From: Saccharothrix ecbatanensis
GTDB lineage: Bacteria; Actinomycetota; Actinomycetes; Mycobacteriales; Pseudonocardiaceae
Direction of reading: 5' to 3'
DNA length: 64,000 bases
NCBI RefSeq assembly: GCF_014205015.1
Contig: NZ_JACHMO010000001.1
Span: 930,001-994,000, forward strand
In this document: positions 26,188 through 35,958 of the stretch, piece after piece
Layout of the letters: each line of letters starts with the position of its first letter
Numbering within the stretch: position 1 is the first letter of the stretch
Notes under the pieces: generated by a model
Databases searched by the model: none
What the model was told of the DNA's origin: nothing
The model's input: only the letters and a program-made list of their open reading frames with translations
Program-made: the position numbers and the translations under genes

Positions 26188-27364
26188 GTGCCGCTCGAAA
26201 AGTCATCGCTGCTGGTCAGGCGGCTTGTCTGTATTCGTTGATGAGGCCGCCGAGGATGCGGGTGCGGCGCAGTCTGTGTGTGTCGAGGTTGTGTACTGCA
26301 CCAGGGTGCTGCTGGGACTTGGGTGGTAGTTGGCCGCGAGATTGGTGGGGGTCGGTGGCGGTTGTAGTGGTGCGCGTAGGTCTTGAGGATTTGTCGTGCG
26401 TGGGCTTCGCCCATGATCAAAATGTGGTCGGGGAGTTCGCGTCGGAGGGTGCCGATGACTCGTTCGCAGTGGGCGTTCATCCGAGGCGCCTGTGGCGCGC
26501 TCTTGATGACGCGTAGGTCGTCGCTCTGGAAGACGGCGTCGAACGCGTGGCTGTACTTGTCGTCGCGGTCGCGGAGCAGGAAGCGTAGGGACTCCGTCCG
26601 GTGTCCGAGGTCGGCGGCGAGGTTCCTTGCCTGCTGGGTCGTCCACTCCCGAGTCGGGTGGGAGGTGACGTCGGTGACGTGCAGGCGGCGGGTGCTGTGT
26701 TCGAGGAACGCCAACGCGTATAGGCGCCTGCCGAGCACGGTGTCGAGGTGGAGGAAGTCCGCCGCGATGATGCCCTGGGCCTGGGCGGTGAGGAACTCGC
26801 GCCAGGTCGGGCCATTGCGGCGTGGTACCGTGTCGATGCCCGCTTGGTGCAGAGTCCGCCAGACTGTCGAGTGGGCGATGTGATGGCCGAGTCGGGCCAG
26901 TTCACCATGGATCCGCCGATGACCCCACCGCAGGTTCTCCCGGGCGAGCCTCAGCACGAGCGTCTTGACCGCCGCTCGAGTCGGTGGACATCCGGTACGT
27001 CGACGCGCGGAGTAGTCCCACTTGCGGGCCATGAGTCTGCGGTGCCAGGCGAGCAGGGTGCCCGGTGTCACGGGGACGATCTTCCGCCACCGCTGACGAT
27101 CCACCAACCCAGACAGGGCGGCGAACCGGAACCGATCCGTGCGCTCATAGCGGACAGGGACCCGTCAGTTGCCGGCGAAGAACTGCGTTCTCGTGCCGCA
27201 GCACTAGCAACTCGGCATCTTTCGTCGCCTCGCAGCGCAGCAGCATCGACGGAACTGACAGCAACCTTCGGGTCACCCTGTACAGCAGAGACACGATCAC
27301 CCGGCCATGCTCTCAAGACGGTGGGCCCTCGCTCTACCAGCGACGATGACTTTTCGAGCGGCAC
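26188..27364. mobile_element. Insertion sequence with terminal inverted repeats
   Basis: The left end (from 26188) and the right end (complement of 27364 downward) share about 21 identical bases beginning GTGCCGCTCGAAAAGTCATC, followed by a near match. The element is about 1.18 kb and carries one integrase-core transposase on the minus strand. I could not see a clear target-site duplication. It has inserted into a DUF6262 fragment. Confidence 0.8.
26200..27294 (-). pseudogene. Integrase-core (DDE) transposase, frameshifted
   Basis: From a GTG near 27294 the frame reads 'MLLRCEATKDAELLVLRHEN' and 'NAVLRRQL', then shifts near 27167 into the frame with 'RYERTDRFRFAALSG', 'VTPGTLLAWHRRLMARKWDY' and a full rve domain. 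Catalytic acidic residues are visible in 'AADFLHLDTV', 'FLLRDRDDKY' and 'NAHCERVIGTLRRE'. The frame runs past the normal C-terminus through the left inverted repeat. The single-base shift near the N-terminus has no slippery sequence, so the copy is probably inactive, although a sequencing slip would give the same picture. Confidence 0.75.
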
Positions 27365-27571
27365 AAGATGCCACGGCGCATGACAGCCGTGCTGTGAGCG
27401 CTTCGAGGTCTTGGGCTTTGCACGCCCTCTACCTGCGTGGATGGAGTTCTCGGCAGGTACAACGATCACCGCAGCTCAACGCCCGAGTGCAGAGTTCTGG
27501 CACTCCACAGGGCGAAAGGTTGCCACCTGTTCCGGTAGGGAACGCGGATCGGGTCACCCGTGCCCTGGTTG

Positions 27572-30500
27572 CTAGAGGGTGGACAGTAGGTGCCTGGCCT
27601 CGACCCTGAACACCTCGCTCCACCGGGTCAGGGCACGGGCCGCGCGGCGCCGGATGTGCCGGGGAACCGCGTTGTCGAACGCCACCTCCCGCGCCACCAC
27701 GGCTGCTGCGTCACGGGACTCGCGCCGCAGGTCCACGGCGGTTTCAGCGCACCGGACGCGGACGGTGGGAATCAGGTCGCGGTCTCGCGCCATGGCCAGC
27801 AAGCCCAGCGCCGCCTCGGTAGGCTTTGCTGTGCCGAGCACCTGCCAGACCTGACGGCGAAGGGAGGGGTTGGGGGTGCTCAGCAGATCTTCGAGCACCG
27901 CCAAGGCCACGCGTCGGGCTGCTGGTGCGACGTCAATCAAGATCTCAGCCGCACTCGTACGGACCGACACAGGCAGCGTCGTGTCCTCGGCCATCTCGTG
28001 CGCCAAGGCGGTCGCCTTTCGTCCGCCCGCCTCGCCCATGGACGCGAGGTCATTCGCGATGTATACGCGCAACGCGGGGCGGACCGCGTGGTCGGCGACT
28101 GTCGTGGCCAGCATGCGCACAGCCGCAGCCCGATCCTCGAAATCGAAGCCGACCAACAGTTTCGCCGCCCGGCACCTGATCGCTACGGGCGTGCTTGCTG
28201 AGTCTCGCAGTCGTCGAAGCGGTTCGAGGCCGTCGACTCGCCTCAGGTGGTACCTCGCGTCGGCCTCGTTTCGGCTGGAGGAGTTCGGGTCGACGAGGAC
28301 GTCTCGCAGCAGAGCGACGAGCGTCGATGGTGTCGTGGTGGTGATCTTGAGGACAAGGTTCATCGCAGCGATCCGTTCGCGGATCGGACGCGCCGCGTCC
28401 ATCGCGATCGCCTCAGCCTCTGCTGTTATCCGGCATCGATGTTCCTGGTCGAGCCGTGCCAATGCGTGGCGTGCCCGGGAGGGAGCGGGAGAGTTGTCGG
28501 CGAGTTCTTCCAGCAGTTGAACAACCTCCGGTACGAGCCGGGTCGACAAGGTCGATAGGGCGTACGCGGCGTTGACCCGTTCACGGGCCGATGTTTCCGG
28601 GGCGGCGAGGACTTCGCGGATGGTGGCCTCGGCCTCTGCTGCGAGCGGCAGGTCGTCCCAGTAGTCCTTAGCCGGCACCCGGTCCACGATCGACAGCTCG
28701 TGGTCGTCGAGCAGGCTTCGCTCCACCTCGGTCCGTAAGCCGCGGGGGAGGTTCAGCAGTAACAACTTACGCCAAGCGATGTTCGTCGGGTTCCGGGCGA
28801 TTGCCATGATCAGGTGTGGTTCAAGGCCTGCGTACGCGCTGATCTGCGCCAGCCAGAGTGCGCATACAACACGGTCATACGGTGTCGTGTGAGGGTCGTC
28901 CCGCAGGCGGCGCAGCACACCGACGGCACCCGAGGTCGTAGACCGGTCGAGGGAAACATGTGTAACCGCAGCCCAGGCACGGCTGTGCACGTTCTCCGCC
29001 TCGTTGTTCATCACGTCCCGGTGGAACGCCACGGCATTGCGTCGCTCCGATTCGCGCAATGCGGCCAAGTGCTCGAAAGCAGTACTGCGATCACTAAATC
29101 CTAAGTGGCCGTCAGCGGTCTGTCGGCGCAACTCCTCCAGTGCCGCGTGCTCTCCCTCGGGATTCAGATGGAGCAGTGCCACCGAGGCCGCTATACGAAC
29201 GTGGCGGGCGGTGTCCCGGTCAGTGAGCAGAGTACGTACGCCGGAAACGATGTCGGCACCGAGCGCGGTCAGGCGCAGGACCACGTTCACCCATGACGTC
29301 AGTGGTACGTCGTCCTCCGGGATCGGCAGGGTCGAGACGGCCTTCGGGGCGAGGGAGGTGAGCATCGTGGTGGCGTCGAACCGAACCGACGAATCCGCCG
29401 ACCCGTCATTGACCAGTGCCGTGAGGGCTTCCCTCACTGCTGGAGCGTGGGCGTATCCCAGTGTCTCCAGCGCCCCCACGATCTTCCAAGTGTGGCCGGC
29501 TCCAGCCACTGCGGGGCGTAGCAGCTCGTAGAGCACCTCAGCGATTCTTTGGCGGAGGCCGCGCCCTACATCATCGAAATGCGTCATGAGGTAGGGAAAG
29601 TCGAACTGCGGTACGGTGACGGAGCGGAGCAGGTCGCATGCCCGGTCGACTGCCGTGCGGTGAAATGCCCGCCCGAGGGACACTACGGCGCTGAGGGCGG
29701 CCAACCGGGAGCGGAAGTGCCGTGTGGGGTCGGCGGCAACGGTCAGCAGCACGTCGGCGATGGCCACTCGCTCCACCTCGGACGACGCGAACCGGGACAG
29801 GGCGGGGAACCGGGTGATCGGGTCTGGAAGAAAACCGGTCGGTGCCAGCAGCGCCGCCAACGCGCGGTCGTGGAACGTGATGTCGAGCTGACGCAGCTCA
29901 CCCCACGCCTCCAGGGCCACGCCCGCGTCGAGGGCGGTGGTGGCGATGTCCAGCAGGTGGCCGCGTGCCTCGGCGTGGAATCGGGGACCCGAGCGGATCA
30001 ACTCGCTCACGGCGTAGCGGCGGTCGCTAGCGATCGCGCCGTGATCGGCCGCGATGCCCTGGAGTCGCCGCAGTGCCGAGGCCCGGTGCGGTTCCCCGAG
30101 CCTAATCAGGTAGCTGAGAAGGACGTTGACCTGATTTGGGTTGTTGGGATGCAGTTCGTCCAGCAGCGCCCACAGTACCGAGGCCGCCTCGGCGAAGTAC
30201 TCCGGCCCGAGCTTGCCGAGCGCGTTCGCTGCGTTCATGACGTCGTTGGCGGCTGCGCCAGGATGCTTGGTAATCGAGCGCAGCTCTTGTTCTGCGCGCT
30301 CCCGGAATGCCGGGCCGAACTCGGTCAACCGGCTGGCACAGTACCGGCGGTGGGTAAGGGTCGCGCCCGGCTCGTCCATGATGGCGAGCACGAGTCCACC
30401 CGCGGTGGTGCGGTGCTGGAACCCAAGCCTGCCGAGCACTTCGGCGGCGTTCACGCGCTCGAAGATGTTTCGCCGGGTGTCCTCGACGAGCTTCGTCAGC

Positions 30501-32767
30501 GCCTCGACCGCCTCGCTAACCAGGTCGGGACCGAGCTGCGCCATCCCCAGTGCCGCCTCTTCCCGTCCGGTCTGGCTGTGCACGGGGTCATGTAATACCC
30601 CGCGGAACGCCTCCGCTGCTCGCGCGTGGTGGTCCGGACCGATCTCGATCAGACCGGTCGCTGCCTGCACGAGGACTGCGGTCGGTGTCTCCGCATCGTC
30701 AAGTAGTCCAGTGAGCGCCGCGGCCGCGGCGCGGTTGGTCTCGGCGCCGAACGCGGACAGGATCACCGCGGCGGTCCGGCAGTCTCGGCCCGACGCGTGC
30801 GGATCGGCCAGCACGGACCGCAATCCCCGCTCGGCCGCCTCGCGCTCGTTCGAACCGGTTTCCGACAACCCCTCGGCCGCAGCCAACCGCACCGACACCG
30901 CAGCACTCTCGTTGTCGACCAGCGCGATCAGGAACGCGACGGCCTCCGGCGCCTCCTCCCCGCGAAGCCGCGCCGCCAAGGTCGTCGCTGCCTCGGCCCG
31001 GGAGCCCCAGGGTGCATCCCCGTCGCGCATCAGCCCGACCAACCACTCGGCCAGCCACGGGTACCCGGTCGCCCGGCTGACCTGCGACAGGATCGCCGCC
31101 GCCGGGTACTGATTGGTCATCGCCCAGCCGCGCGCGGTCTCCAGGAACGCCTGCACCACCTCGGGGCTGGCAGGCAGGCGCTTGGCCAATAGCCGAGCAG
31201 CCAACAAGTGCTGTTCCCCGTCACCCGAGTGCAGCCAGTGCAGCATCGGATCGGCCTCGGCCGGGCGCAGGCGGCAGTAGTGCAAGGCCACGGCGCGAGC
31301 GAAGCGGCCCCGTTCGCGCGGGCGGGCGGCGTGCAGGAGGCGGACGAAGGTCTCCTCCGGGGCGAACGCCGTGGCCAGGGTCCTGGCGTGGGCGGTCGCT
31401 GCTAGGTGTTCGGCGAAGCTGTGGTGCAGGAAGCGCAGGTCGTCGTTGCGCAGTTCCAAGGGGCCCACCGAAGCCAGGAACGCGGTCAGCTCCTCCGCCC
31501 AGCCCCTAGGCGGCTCAGTGGTCATCAGGTGAGCGCGGGTCCAGGTCGTGGCCGCTTCGCGGAGGGATGTGTCGCTCTCCAGACGCACGCGGCCCAAGTG
31601 TTCCAGCAGCGGGGTGCGGTACTGCTCGAACGGGCCGGAGGGGGCGCGGTCGGAGCGCAGGAACGCCAGATACGCCTCGTACAGCTCGTACTGGTTGTCC
31701 GGGAGGGGGCGGTCGCCGCGTTGGTCGAAGACGACCGCGGCGATGGTGGCCAGGAGCGGGACACGGACAAGTTCATCCAGGTGAGCCGCGTGGATCTGGC
31801 GGAGGAACCGGTCGGCCCGGTCGGGGCCCTCGGCGGTGAACCAGTTGTGCGCGAAGCGGCGCAGGGCCTCCTCGTCGAACGGCTGGAGCTCGTAGCGCAC
31901 CGCCCCGACGCGGTGCAGGGGCGCCAACGCGCCGCCATCGACCGGCCTGGTCATAAGGACCACCCGGTACGGCGAGTCGGCCGCGCACCGTGCCAGCGCC
32001 TTGACCAGGCGGTCGCGGTCATCGGCGTCGGCGACCTCGTCCAGGCCGTCGATCAGCAGCAGCCACCGGCAGCCTGCGACGCGGTCGCGCAGCAGGTCTG
32101 CGGTCAGCGGTGAGTGGAGCAGGGAGCCATAGTCGGCGCGGGCGCTGTCGGCCAGGGCCTCGGGGAACGGGACGCCGCGCCGGGCGGCGAGCTCGCGTGC
32201 GGTCACGCGCAGCGGCACCACGGGTTCGGTCAGGGGTTCGTCGCCCTCGGCGAACCAGCGGGACGCGATGTCGGCGGCCAGGCGCAGCGATAGGGTCGAC
32301 TTGCCCTGGCCCGCGCCGCCCACGACGACGAGGTGCCGATCGGTGTCGAGAGCTTCGCGTACGGCTCTGGCCGGTGGGCGGACCGCGACCCGGGCGACGG
32401 GCGGGGCGGGCGCCTCGACCAATTGGCCGTGGCCGTCGAGGATCGGCTGGGGCGGCTCGGAGCGCGGTTCGTCGGTGCTGCCGCCCAGGTCTTGGCGGAC
32501 GTAGACGGCGGCCAGCGACGGCCGGCGGGCACCCGGCAGGCGATGCGGCAGGTCCTCGGCCGCCTGGATCTGGGTGTGGAGCAGGGACCGGATGGTGTGG
32601 GGGAGGACCGGTGCGCGGTCCCACGTCTCGACTGCGGGAGCGGGTTCCGCTGGTACGGGCGGGGTGTGGATGTGGACGCCGCCGTTGATCACGGACGCTT
32701 GGACGGTGGGGCCGCGGGTGTCGCCTTGGATGTGGTTGGTGGTCAACGCCTCGCCGTCCCGGTGCAC
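27572..32767 (-). CDS. NACHT NTPase with long HEAT-repeat sensor
   Basis: STAND-class signalling ATPase; bacterial NACHT proteins include anti-phage sensors. 1731 residues from the GTG at 32767, preceded by a purine-rich GAGAGGGGA; an ATG at 32794 has its ribosome site too close. N-terminus: a short beta-rich motif 'NHIQGDTRGPTVQASVING' (about 11-29) ending in 'GGVHIH', common at the start of actinobacterial STAND proteins. The NTPase has Walker A 'GGAGQGKS' (about 150-157) and Walker B 'LLLIDGLDE' (about 236-244), a winged-helix-like region ('LEHLGRVRLE', 'LRFLHHSFAEHLAA'), then over 1100 residues of HEAT/armadillo-like helical repeats. No recognised effector such as a nuclease, TIR or protease is present at either end, so output may need a partner. 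Fully intact, beside decayed mobile DNA. Confidence 0.88.
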   Translation of the reverse strand: MHRDGEALTTNHIQGDTRGPTVQASVINGGVHIHTPPVPAEPAPAVETWDRAPVLPHTIRSLLHTQIQAAEDLPHRLPGARRPSLAAVYVRQDLGGSTDEPRSEPPQPILDGHGQLVEAPAPPVARVAVRPPARAVREALDTDRHLVVVGGAGQGKSTLSLRLAADIASRWFAEGDEPLTEPVVPLRVTARELAARRGVPFPEALADSARADYGSLLHSPLTADLLRDRVAGCRWLLLIDGLDEVADADDRDRLVKALARCAADSPYRVVLMTRPVDGGALAPLHRVGAVRYELQPFDEEALRRFAHNWFTAEGPDRADRFLRQIHAAHLDELVRVPLLATIAAVVFDQRGDRPLPDNQYELYEAYLAFLRSDRAPSGPFEQYRTPLLEHLGRVRLESDTSLREAATTWTRAHLMTTEPPRGWAEELTAFLASVGPLELRNDDLRFLHHSFAEHLAATAHARTLATAFAPEETFVRLLHAARPRERGRFARAVALHYCRLRPAEADPMLHWLHSGDGEQHLLAARLLAKRLPASPEVVQAFLETARGWAMTNQYPAAAILSQVSRATGYPWLAEWLVGLMRDGDAPWGSRAEAATTLAARLRGEEAPEAVAFLIALVDNESAAVSVRLAAAEGLSETGSNEREAAERGLRSVLADPHASGRDCRTAAVILSAFGAETNRAAAAALTGLLDDAETPTAVLVQAATGLIEIGPDHHARAAEAFRGVLHDPVHSQTGREEAALGMAQLGPDLVSEAVEALTKLVEDTRRNIFERVNAAEVLGRLGFQHRTTAGGLVLAIMDEPGATLTHRRYCASRLTEFGPAFRERAEQELRSITKHPGAAANDVMNAANALGKLGPEYFAEAASVLWALLDELHPNNPNQVNVLLSYLIRLGEPHRASALRRLQGIAADHGAIASDRRYAVSELIRSGPRFHAEARGHLLDIATTALDAGVALEAWGELRQLDITFHDRALAALLAPTGFLPDPITRFPALSRFASSEVERVAIADVLLTVAADPTRHFRSRLAALSAVVSLGRAFHRTAVDRACDLLRSVTVPQFDFPYLMTHFDDVGRGLRQRIAEVLYELLRPAVAGAGHTWKIVGALETLGYAHAPAVREALTALVNDGSADSSVRFDATTMLTSLAPKAVSTLPIPEDDVPLTSWVNVVLRLTALGADIVSGVRTLLTDRDTARHVRIAASVALLHLNPEGEHAALEELRRQTADGHLGFSDRSTAFEHLAALRESERRNAVAFHRDVMNNEAENVHSRAWAAVTHVSLDRSTTSGAVGVLRRLRDDPHTTPYDRVVCALWLAQISAYAGLEPHLIMAIARNPTNIAWRKLLLLNLPRGLRTEVERSLLDDHELSIVDRVPAKDYWDDLPLAAEAEATIREVLAAPETSARERVNAAYALSTLSTRLVPEVVQLLEELADNSPAPSRARHALARLDQEHRCRITAEAEAIAMDAARPIRERIAAMNLVLKITTTTPSTLVALLRDVLVDPNSSSRNEADARYHLRRVDGLEPLRRLRDSASTPVAIRCRAAKLLVGFDFEDRAAAVRMLATTVADHAVRPALRVYIANDLASMGEAGGRKATALAHEMAEDTTLPVSVRTSAAEILIDVAPAARRVALAVLEDLLSTPNPSLRRQVWQVLGTAKPTEAALGLLAMARDRDLIPTVRVRCAETAVDLRRESRDAAAVVAREVAFDNAVPRHIRRRAARALTRWSEVFRVEARHLLSTL

Positions 32768-32996
32768 CCGGTCCCCTCTCCGCCGAGGGTGCATCCTCCC
32801 ACGGGCGAACACGCGGGCGGGCGCAATGCTGCGGGTCCGTCGCCATATCACCACGCGGCACTGGATGTGCCACTCCTGCGGCGGTCGATGTGCCCATGCG
32901 GCTGCATTCACCTGTGTCGATGACTACTCGAGCGGTGCATCGTGGAGGTTGTGGGCGGTCGGAATATAGTCAAGTGATGTCGGCCGAGCACGGTTG

Positions 32997-33665
32997 TCAA
33001 CGGTGTGGATCGCACTTGAGTCCACATCGGACAGGGCGTGGCGATGAGCGAGGCTCGTGTGCCGCCGGTCTGTTGAGACGGACGGGTGGCGAGACACGGT
33101 CGACCGGGTCTTCGCCACCACGGCGATGTGGTTGGTGGGGTCTGTGGATGTTGGTCGGGATGTGGCACTCCCGTTGGCGGTCGGCGTCTCCGCGGAACGT
33201 TCCGAACATGGTCGGTAACCAAGCACGGCACGTTCTCAAAGTGGCGCAGGACGGACGGCACGTACGGGTCAACTTGTGGTCGGTAAACTTCGTGTAGCTG
33301 TAGAACAGGACGTCCGGGACGGTGCGAGCGAGGCGCAGCCAGGCGAGTGCGTAGGCGTCGGAGAAGTAGTCGCCCGAGTCGTGCACCCGCAGCGCCGCAC
33401 CTCGGTACTTCGGGTGGGCCAGCTCGGCGCGGATGTCGGCTTCCCACCGGGGCAGGTCGTCCAGGACTCGCGCGAGGTTGCGTTCGTGTTTGGCGAGCAC
33501 GGCTGGGAAGCGGTAGGTGCCGTGGCGGGCGTAGCAGACCGCCGCGCACACCCCGGCGGCCGGGCAGGTGTTGTAGGTGCGGCCGTCCGGGAGGCGTCCG
33601 GCCCAGGCGGGCAGGGAGAAGGTGTGGATGCCGTGTGGGCGCAGGTAGGAGTTCTGGGTGATCAT
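32997..33665 (-). pseudogene. Phage gp88-family protein, C-terminally altered
   Basis: The first 120 residues ('NSYLRPHGIHTFSLPAWAGR', 'NTCPAAGVCAAVCYARHGTY', 'RVHDSGDYFSDAYALAWLRL', 'VLFYSYTKFTDHKL') match the mycobacteriophage gene-88 family of unknown function; the Cys-rich segment may bind a metal cluster. After about residue 125 the sequence becomes Arg/Pro-rich and unrelated, so the C-terminal half is lost by a frameshift or recombination near 33290. It follows the lysis genes as the last recognisable phage gene. Confidence 0.65.
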
Positions 33666-33720
33666 CTGTTCGGGCCTGCGCCCGCGTGTGGTCGTGGTCG
33701 TGGTGGGGTGCTCCTCGGGG

Positions 33721-34143
33721 TCAGTAGGTGTCGGTGTCGTCGGCCGGGGTCAGGGCGCGGCCGTCGGCGTCGCGGGGGTCGACCAGCGGGGTGACGCGGT
33801 GCTCGGTGCTGATCACGACGCCGAAGGTGCCGAGCAGGACGAGGGCGGCGGTGATGAAGCCGGTGATGGCGTCGCCCTGGTCGGTGGTGAGCAGGCCGGA
33901 GCCGACCAGGCCGGTGACCAGTGCGGTGAGGCCGCCGACGGAGCCCGCGACGCGCAGCGGGCGGGGGCGGGTTTCGGACACGAAGGATTCCTCCTGAATG
34001 GGGTTGGGGTGGTTGCCGTCGTGCCGCTCGAACCACAGGACGAAGCGCATCGAGGCTTTGCCGAGTAGCCAGAGCAGCAGGGCGAGGGAGAGTACGAGGG
34101 AGCCGCCGCCGGGTTCGATCCCGGTGGCGGACTCGTGGGTCAT
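33721..34143 (-). CDS. Putative holin, possible dual start
   Basis: Directly after the endolysin. From the ATG at 34143, which overlaps the endolysin stop (ATGA), 140 residues: one hydrophobic segment at about 16-36, a charged linker, then two more helices ('GGLTALVTGLVGSGLLTTDQ' and 'TGFITAALVLLGTFGVVI'). A GTG at 33981 in the same frame is preceded by AGGAGG and would give an 86-residue two-helix protein of standard holin layout. Holins form the membrane lesion that frees the endolysin. Which start is used, or whether both are, cannot be decided from sequence. Confidence 0.7.
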   Translation of the reverse strand: MTHESATGIEPGGGSLVLSLALLLWLLGKASMRFVLWFERHDGNHPNPIQEESFVSETRPRPLRVAGSVGGLTALVTGLVGSGLLTTDQGDAITGFITAALVLLGTFGVVISTEHRVTPLVDPRDADGRALTPADDTDTY

Positions 34144-35099
34144 GGGCGGGTCAGCCAGTCCCCGGCGCGGATGTGGTCCGGGTTGGCGATGCCGTTGCGT
34201 GCGGCGATGGCCGCGACGGTGGTTCCCCAGCGCGCGGCAAGAGCCGAGAGGGTGTCGCCGGGCCGGATCTGGTAGCGCTCGCCGCCACCGGGGATCTGGA
34301 TGGTGTTGTTCGCGTAGATGAGGTTGGGGTTGGCGATGCCGTTGCGGGAGGCCAGTTCGGCCACGGTGGTGCCGGTGCGTGCGGCGATGCCGGACAGGGT
34401 GTCGCCGGGCTGGATGACGTAGGCGATCCAGCCCGAGGGCGCGGACGGTGGCGCGGGTTGTGGGGTCGGTGCCGGGGCGGGTGCGCCGTCGAGGACGAAC
34501 GAGCCGACGCGCCGGTCGCCGATCGTGGCGTTGCGGTCCACGAACCCGGTGAAGCCGGGGACGATGCCTTCCTGGGAGTGCTGGTGGATCGCCAGGCGCG
34601 GGTGGCTGTAGTAGGGGCGGCCGGGGTCGCCGTTGTAGTGGGCGACCCACAGCAGCACGTGGTCGTCGGCCCACTCGTCGGGGCGCAGGCGGCGGGTGAA
34701 CCAGTGCTGGTTGGCGTAGACGAGCAGTTCGCGGCGGCCGGAGCGTGCGCGGTACTCGCGGACGAACTCTGCGATGAAGTCGTTGGGGTCCCAGGCGAAG
34801 CCGTCGGCTTCCATGTCGAGCATCGGCCACAGCGCCCCGGAGCCGAGCAGCCCGCGGGCGTTGAGGTTGGCGACGAAGTGCGCGACCTGTCCGGCGACGT
34901 CGCCGGGGTGGGCGTAGTGGTAGCCGCCGGTGTGGATGCCGACGCCACGGGCGCCGTCGACCTGGGCGGTGGCGGCGGGGTTGACGTAGCCGGTGCCCTC
35001 GGTGACCTTCACCGAGCAGTAGGAGATGTTGTTGCCCTTGACTGCGTTCCAGCCGATTGCAGAGCCCTGCCAGGAGCTGATGTCGATGCCGTAGTCCAC
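34140..35099 (-). CDS. Phage endolysin: GH25 lysozyme with two LysM domains
   Basis: 319 residues from the GTG at 35099, chosen for the GGAAGGA three bases upstream. The GH25 muramidase domain (about 1-200) begins 'DYGIDISSWQG' and has the catalytic acidic pair in 'MLDMEADGF'. An Ala-Pro linker (about 208-225) leads to two LysM domains (about 230-273 and 277-319, both with 'PGDTLS' and 'NGIANP'), which bind peptidoglycan. It cleaves the glycan backbone of peptidoglycan for phage release. No signal peptide, so it depends on the adjacent holin. Confidence 0.93.
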   Translation of the reverse strand: MDYGIDISSWQGSAIGWNAVKGNNISYCSVKVTEGTGYVNPAATAQVDGARGVGIHTGGYHYAHPGDVAGQVAHFVANLNARGLLGSGALWPMLDMEADGFAWDPNDFIAEFVREYRARSGRRELLVYANQHWFTRRLRPDEWADDHVLLWVAHYNGDPGRPYYSHPRLAIHQHSQEGIVPGFTGFVDRNATIGDRRVGSFVLDGAPAPAPTPQPAPPSAPSGWIAYVIQPGDTLSGIAARTGTTVAELASRNGIANPNLIYANNTIQIPGGGERYQIRPGDTLSALAARWGTTVAAIAARNGIANPDHIRAGDWLTRP

Positions 35100-35173
35100 G
35101 TGTTCCTTCCGGTTTTCGGGCATGGCGAAGCGGCCGAACACCGGGGCGGTGTCGGCTCACGGGCGTAGGTCGG

Positions 35174-35512
35174 TCAGGTGGGTGGAGGTTCGCTGCGCCG
35201 CGCGGCGGCGGCCTCGTCTTCGGCGCGTCGGCGGCGGTCGCGTTCGGCGTCGAGTTCGCCTTCGAGCCCGGCGAGGCGGCGTTCGAGCTTGCCGATACGG
35301 GTGCGCAGCGCTGCCAGTTCGGCGGCGTGGGCAGTGCGCATGGCGGTGAGCTCGGCGGCGTGCGCCGTCTCGCGCGCGGCCAGCGCCGCCAGGTACTCGG
35401 CGCGGTCGCTGCGGTTGGCGGTCATCAACCGGTGGTTGGCCGAGAGCAGGTAGCCAACGACCACCACCAGGGCACCGGCTACGCCGAGGCTTGGCAGGAG
35501 GGAGAGGTCCAG
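35174..35512 (-). CDS. Small membrane-anchored coiled-coil protein of the lysis cassette
   Basis: An N-terminal membrane helix ('LLPSLGVAGALVVVVGYLLS') followed by an Ala/Glu/Arg-rich coiled coil (about 45-105). Conventional start codons give only part of the helix (GTG at 35467). A CTG at 35512 with AGGGGGT six bases upstream gives the whole helix and reads 'LDLSLLPSLG', so I prefer it. One-helix coiled-coil proteins are common in lysis cassettes; a spanin-like or holin-accessory role is inference. Confidence 0.6.
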   Translation of the reverse strand: MDLSLLPSLGVAGALVVVVGYLLSANHRLMTANRSDRAEYLAALAARETAHAAELTAMRTAHAAELAALRTRIGKLERRLAGLEGELDAERDRRRRAEDEAAAARRSEPPPT

Positions 35513-35745
35513 GGGGCCACCCCCTGCGCTAGGCTGCGGCCTGCTTCACGCACCACTCGACGAGGTGCTTGACGTAAGACCGAATCACCACAATCCCAAC
35601 CCTCACAGTTGTCCTCTGTCCCGTTGGCCTGAAGTACAGGTCAATCGAGCCGGAACAGGGTTGGTTTGCGGTGCGTTCAGATCCTCGACATGAACGACCA
35701 GCAGGAAGCCAGGCGCTCGACCTGAGAGCCGAAGCTGGAGGACTT
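35513..35745 (+). other. 233-base gap between lysis and tail genes
   Basis: The minus strand is open here and ends 'VVIRSYVKHLVEWCVKQAAA' at 35529, which looks protein-like over about 25 residues but has no plausible start site. I see no firm gene. Confidence 0.3.
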
Positions 35746-35958
35746 GTGTCGGGTTGGTTCTGGTTCGGGATCGCTGTGGTGGTGGCGATTGTCCTGATCA
35801 TCGGGTTGGTGGCCGTGAAGCCCCTCCATGCGCGGGTACGCGCGCTGCTGCGGGTAGGTCGTTGGGTAACGCTCTCGCTGGAACTCGACCCCTCGCCTCC
35901 CACTACGGGACGCGGACGCCCTCGCGGGCGAGGACGGCGCGGGCGTCGGGGTCGATAG
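35746..35958 (+). CDS. Possible small membrane protein opposite to the phage operon
   Basis: 70 residues from a GTG with GGAGG about five bases upstream. One hydrophobic helix ('FGIAVVVAIVLIIGLVAV'), then a basic region ending in an Arg/Gly-rich tail. It points against the surrounding structural operon and its 3' end overlaps that of the tail gene by 56 bases. Position, orientation and size are those of a phage accessory ('moron') gene. No family recognised. Confidence 0.45.
   Translation: MSGWFWFGIAVVVAIVLIIGLVAVKPLHARVRALLRVGRWVTLSLELDPSPPTTGRGRPRGRGRRGRRGR

Noticed and set aside
27150-27180. IS3-type programmed frameshift in the transposase
   Set aside because: There is no A-run or other slip sequence at the frame change.
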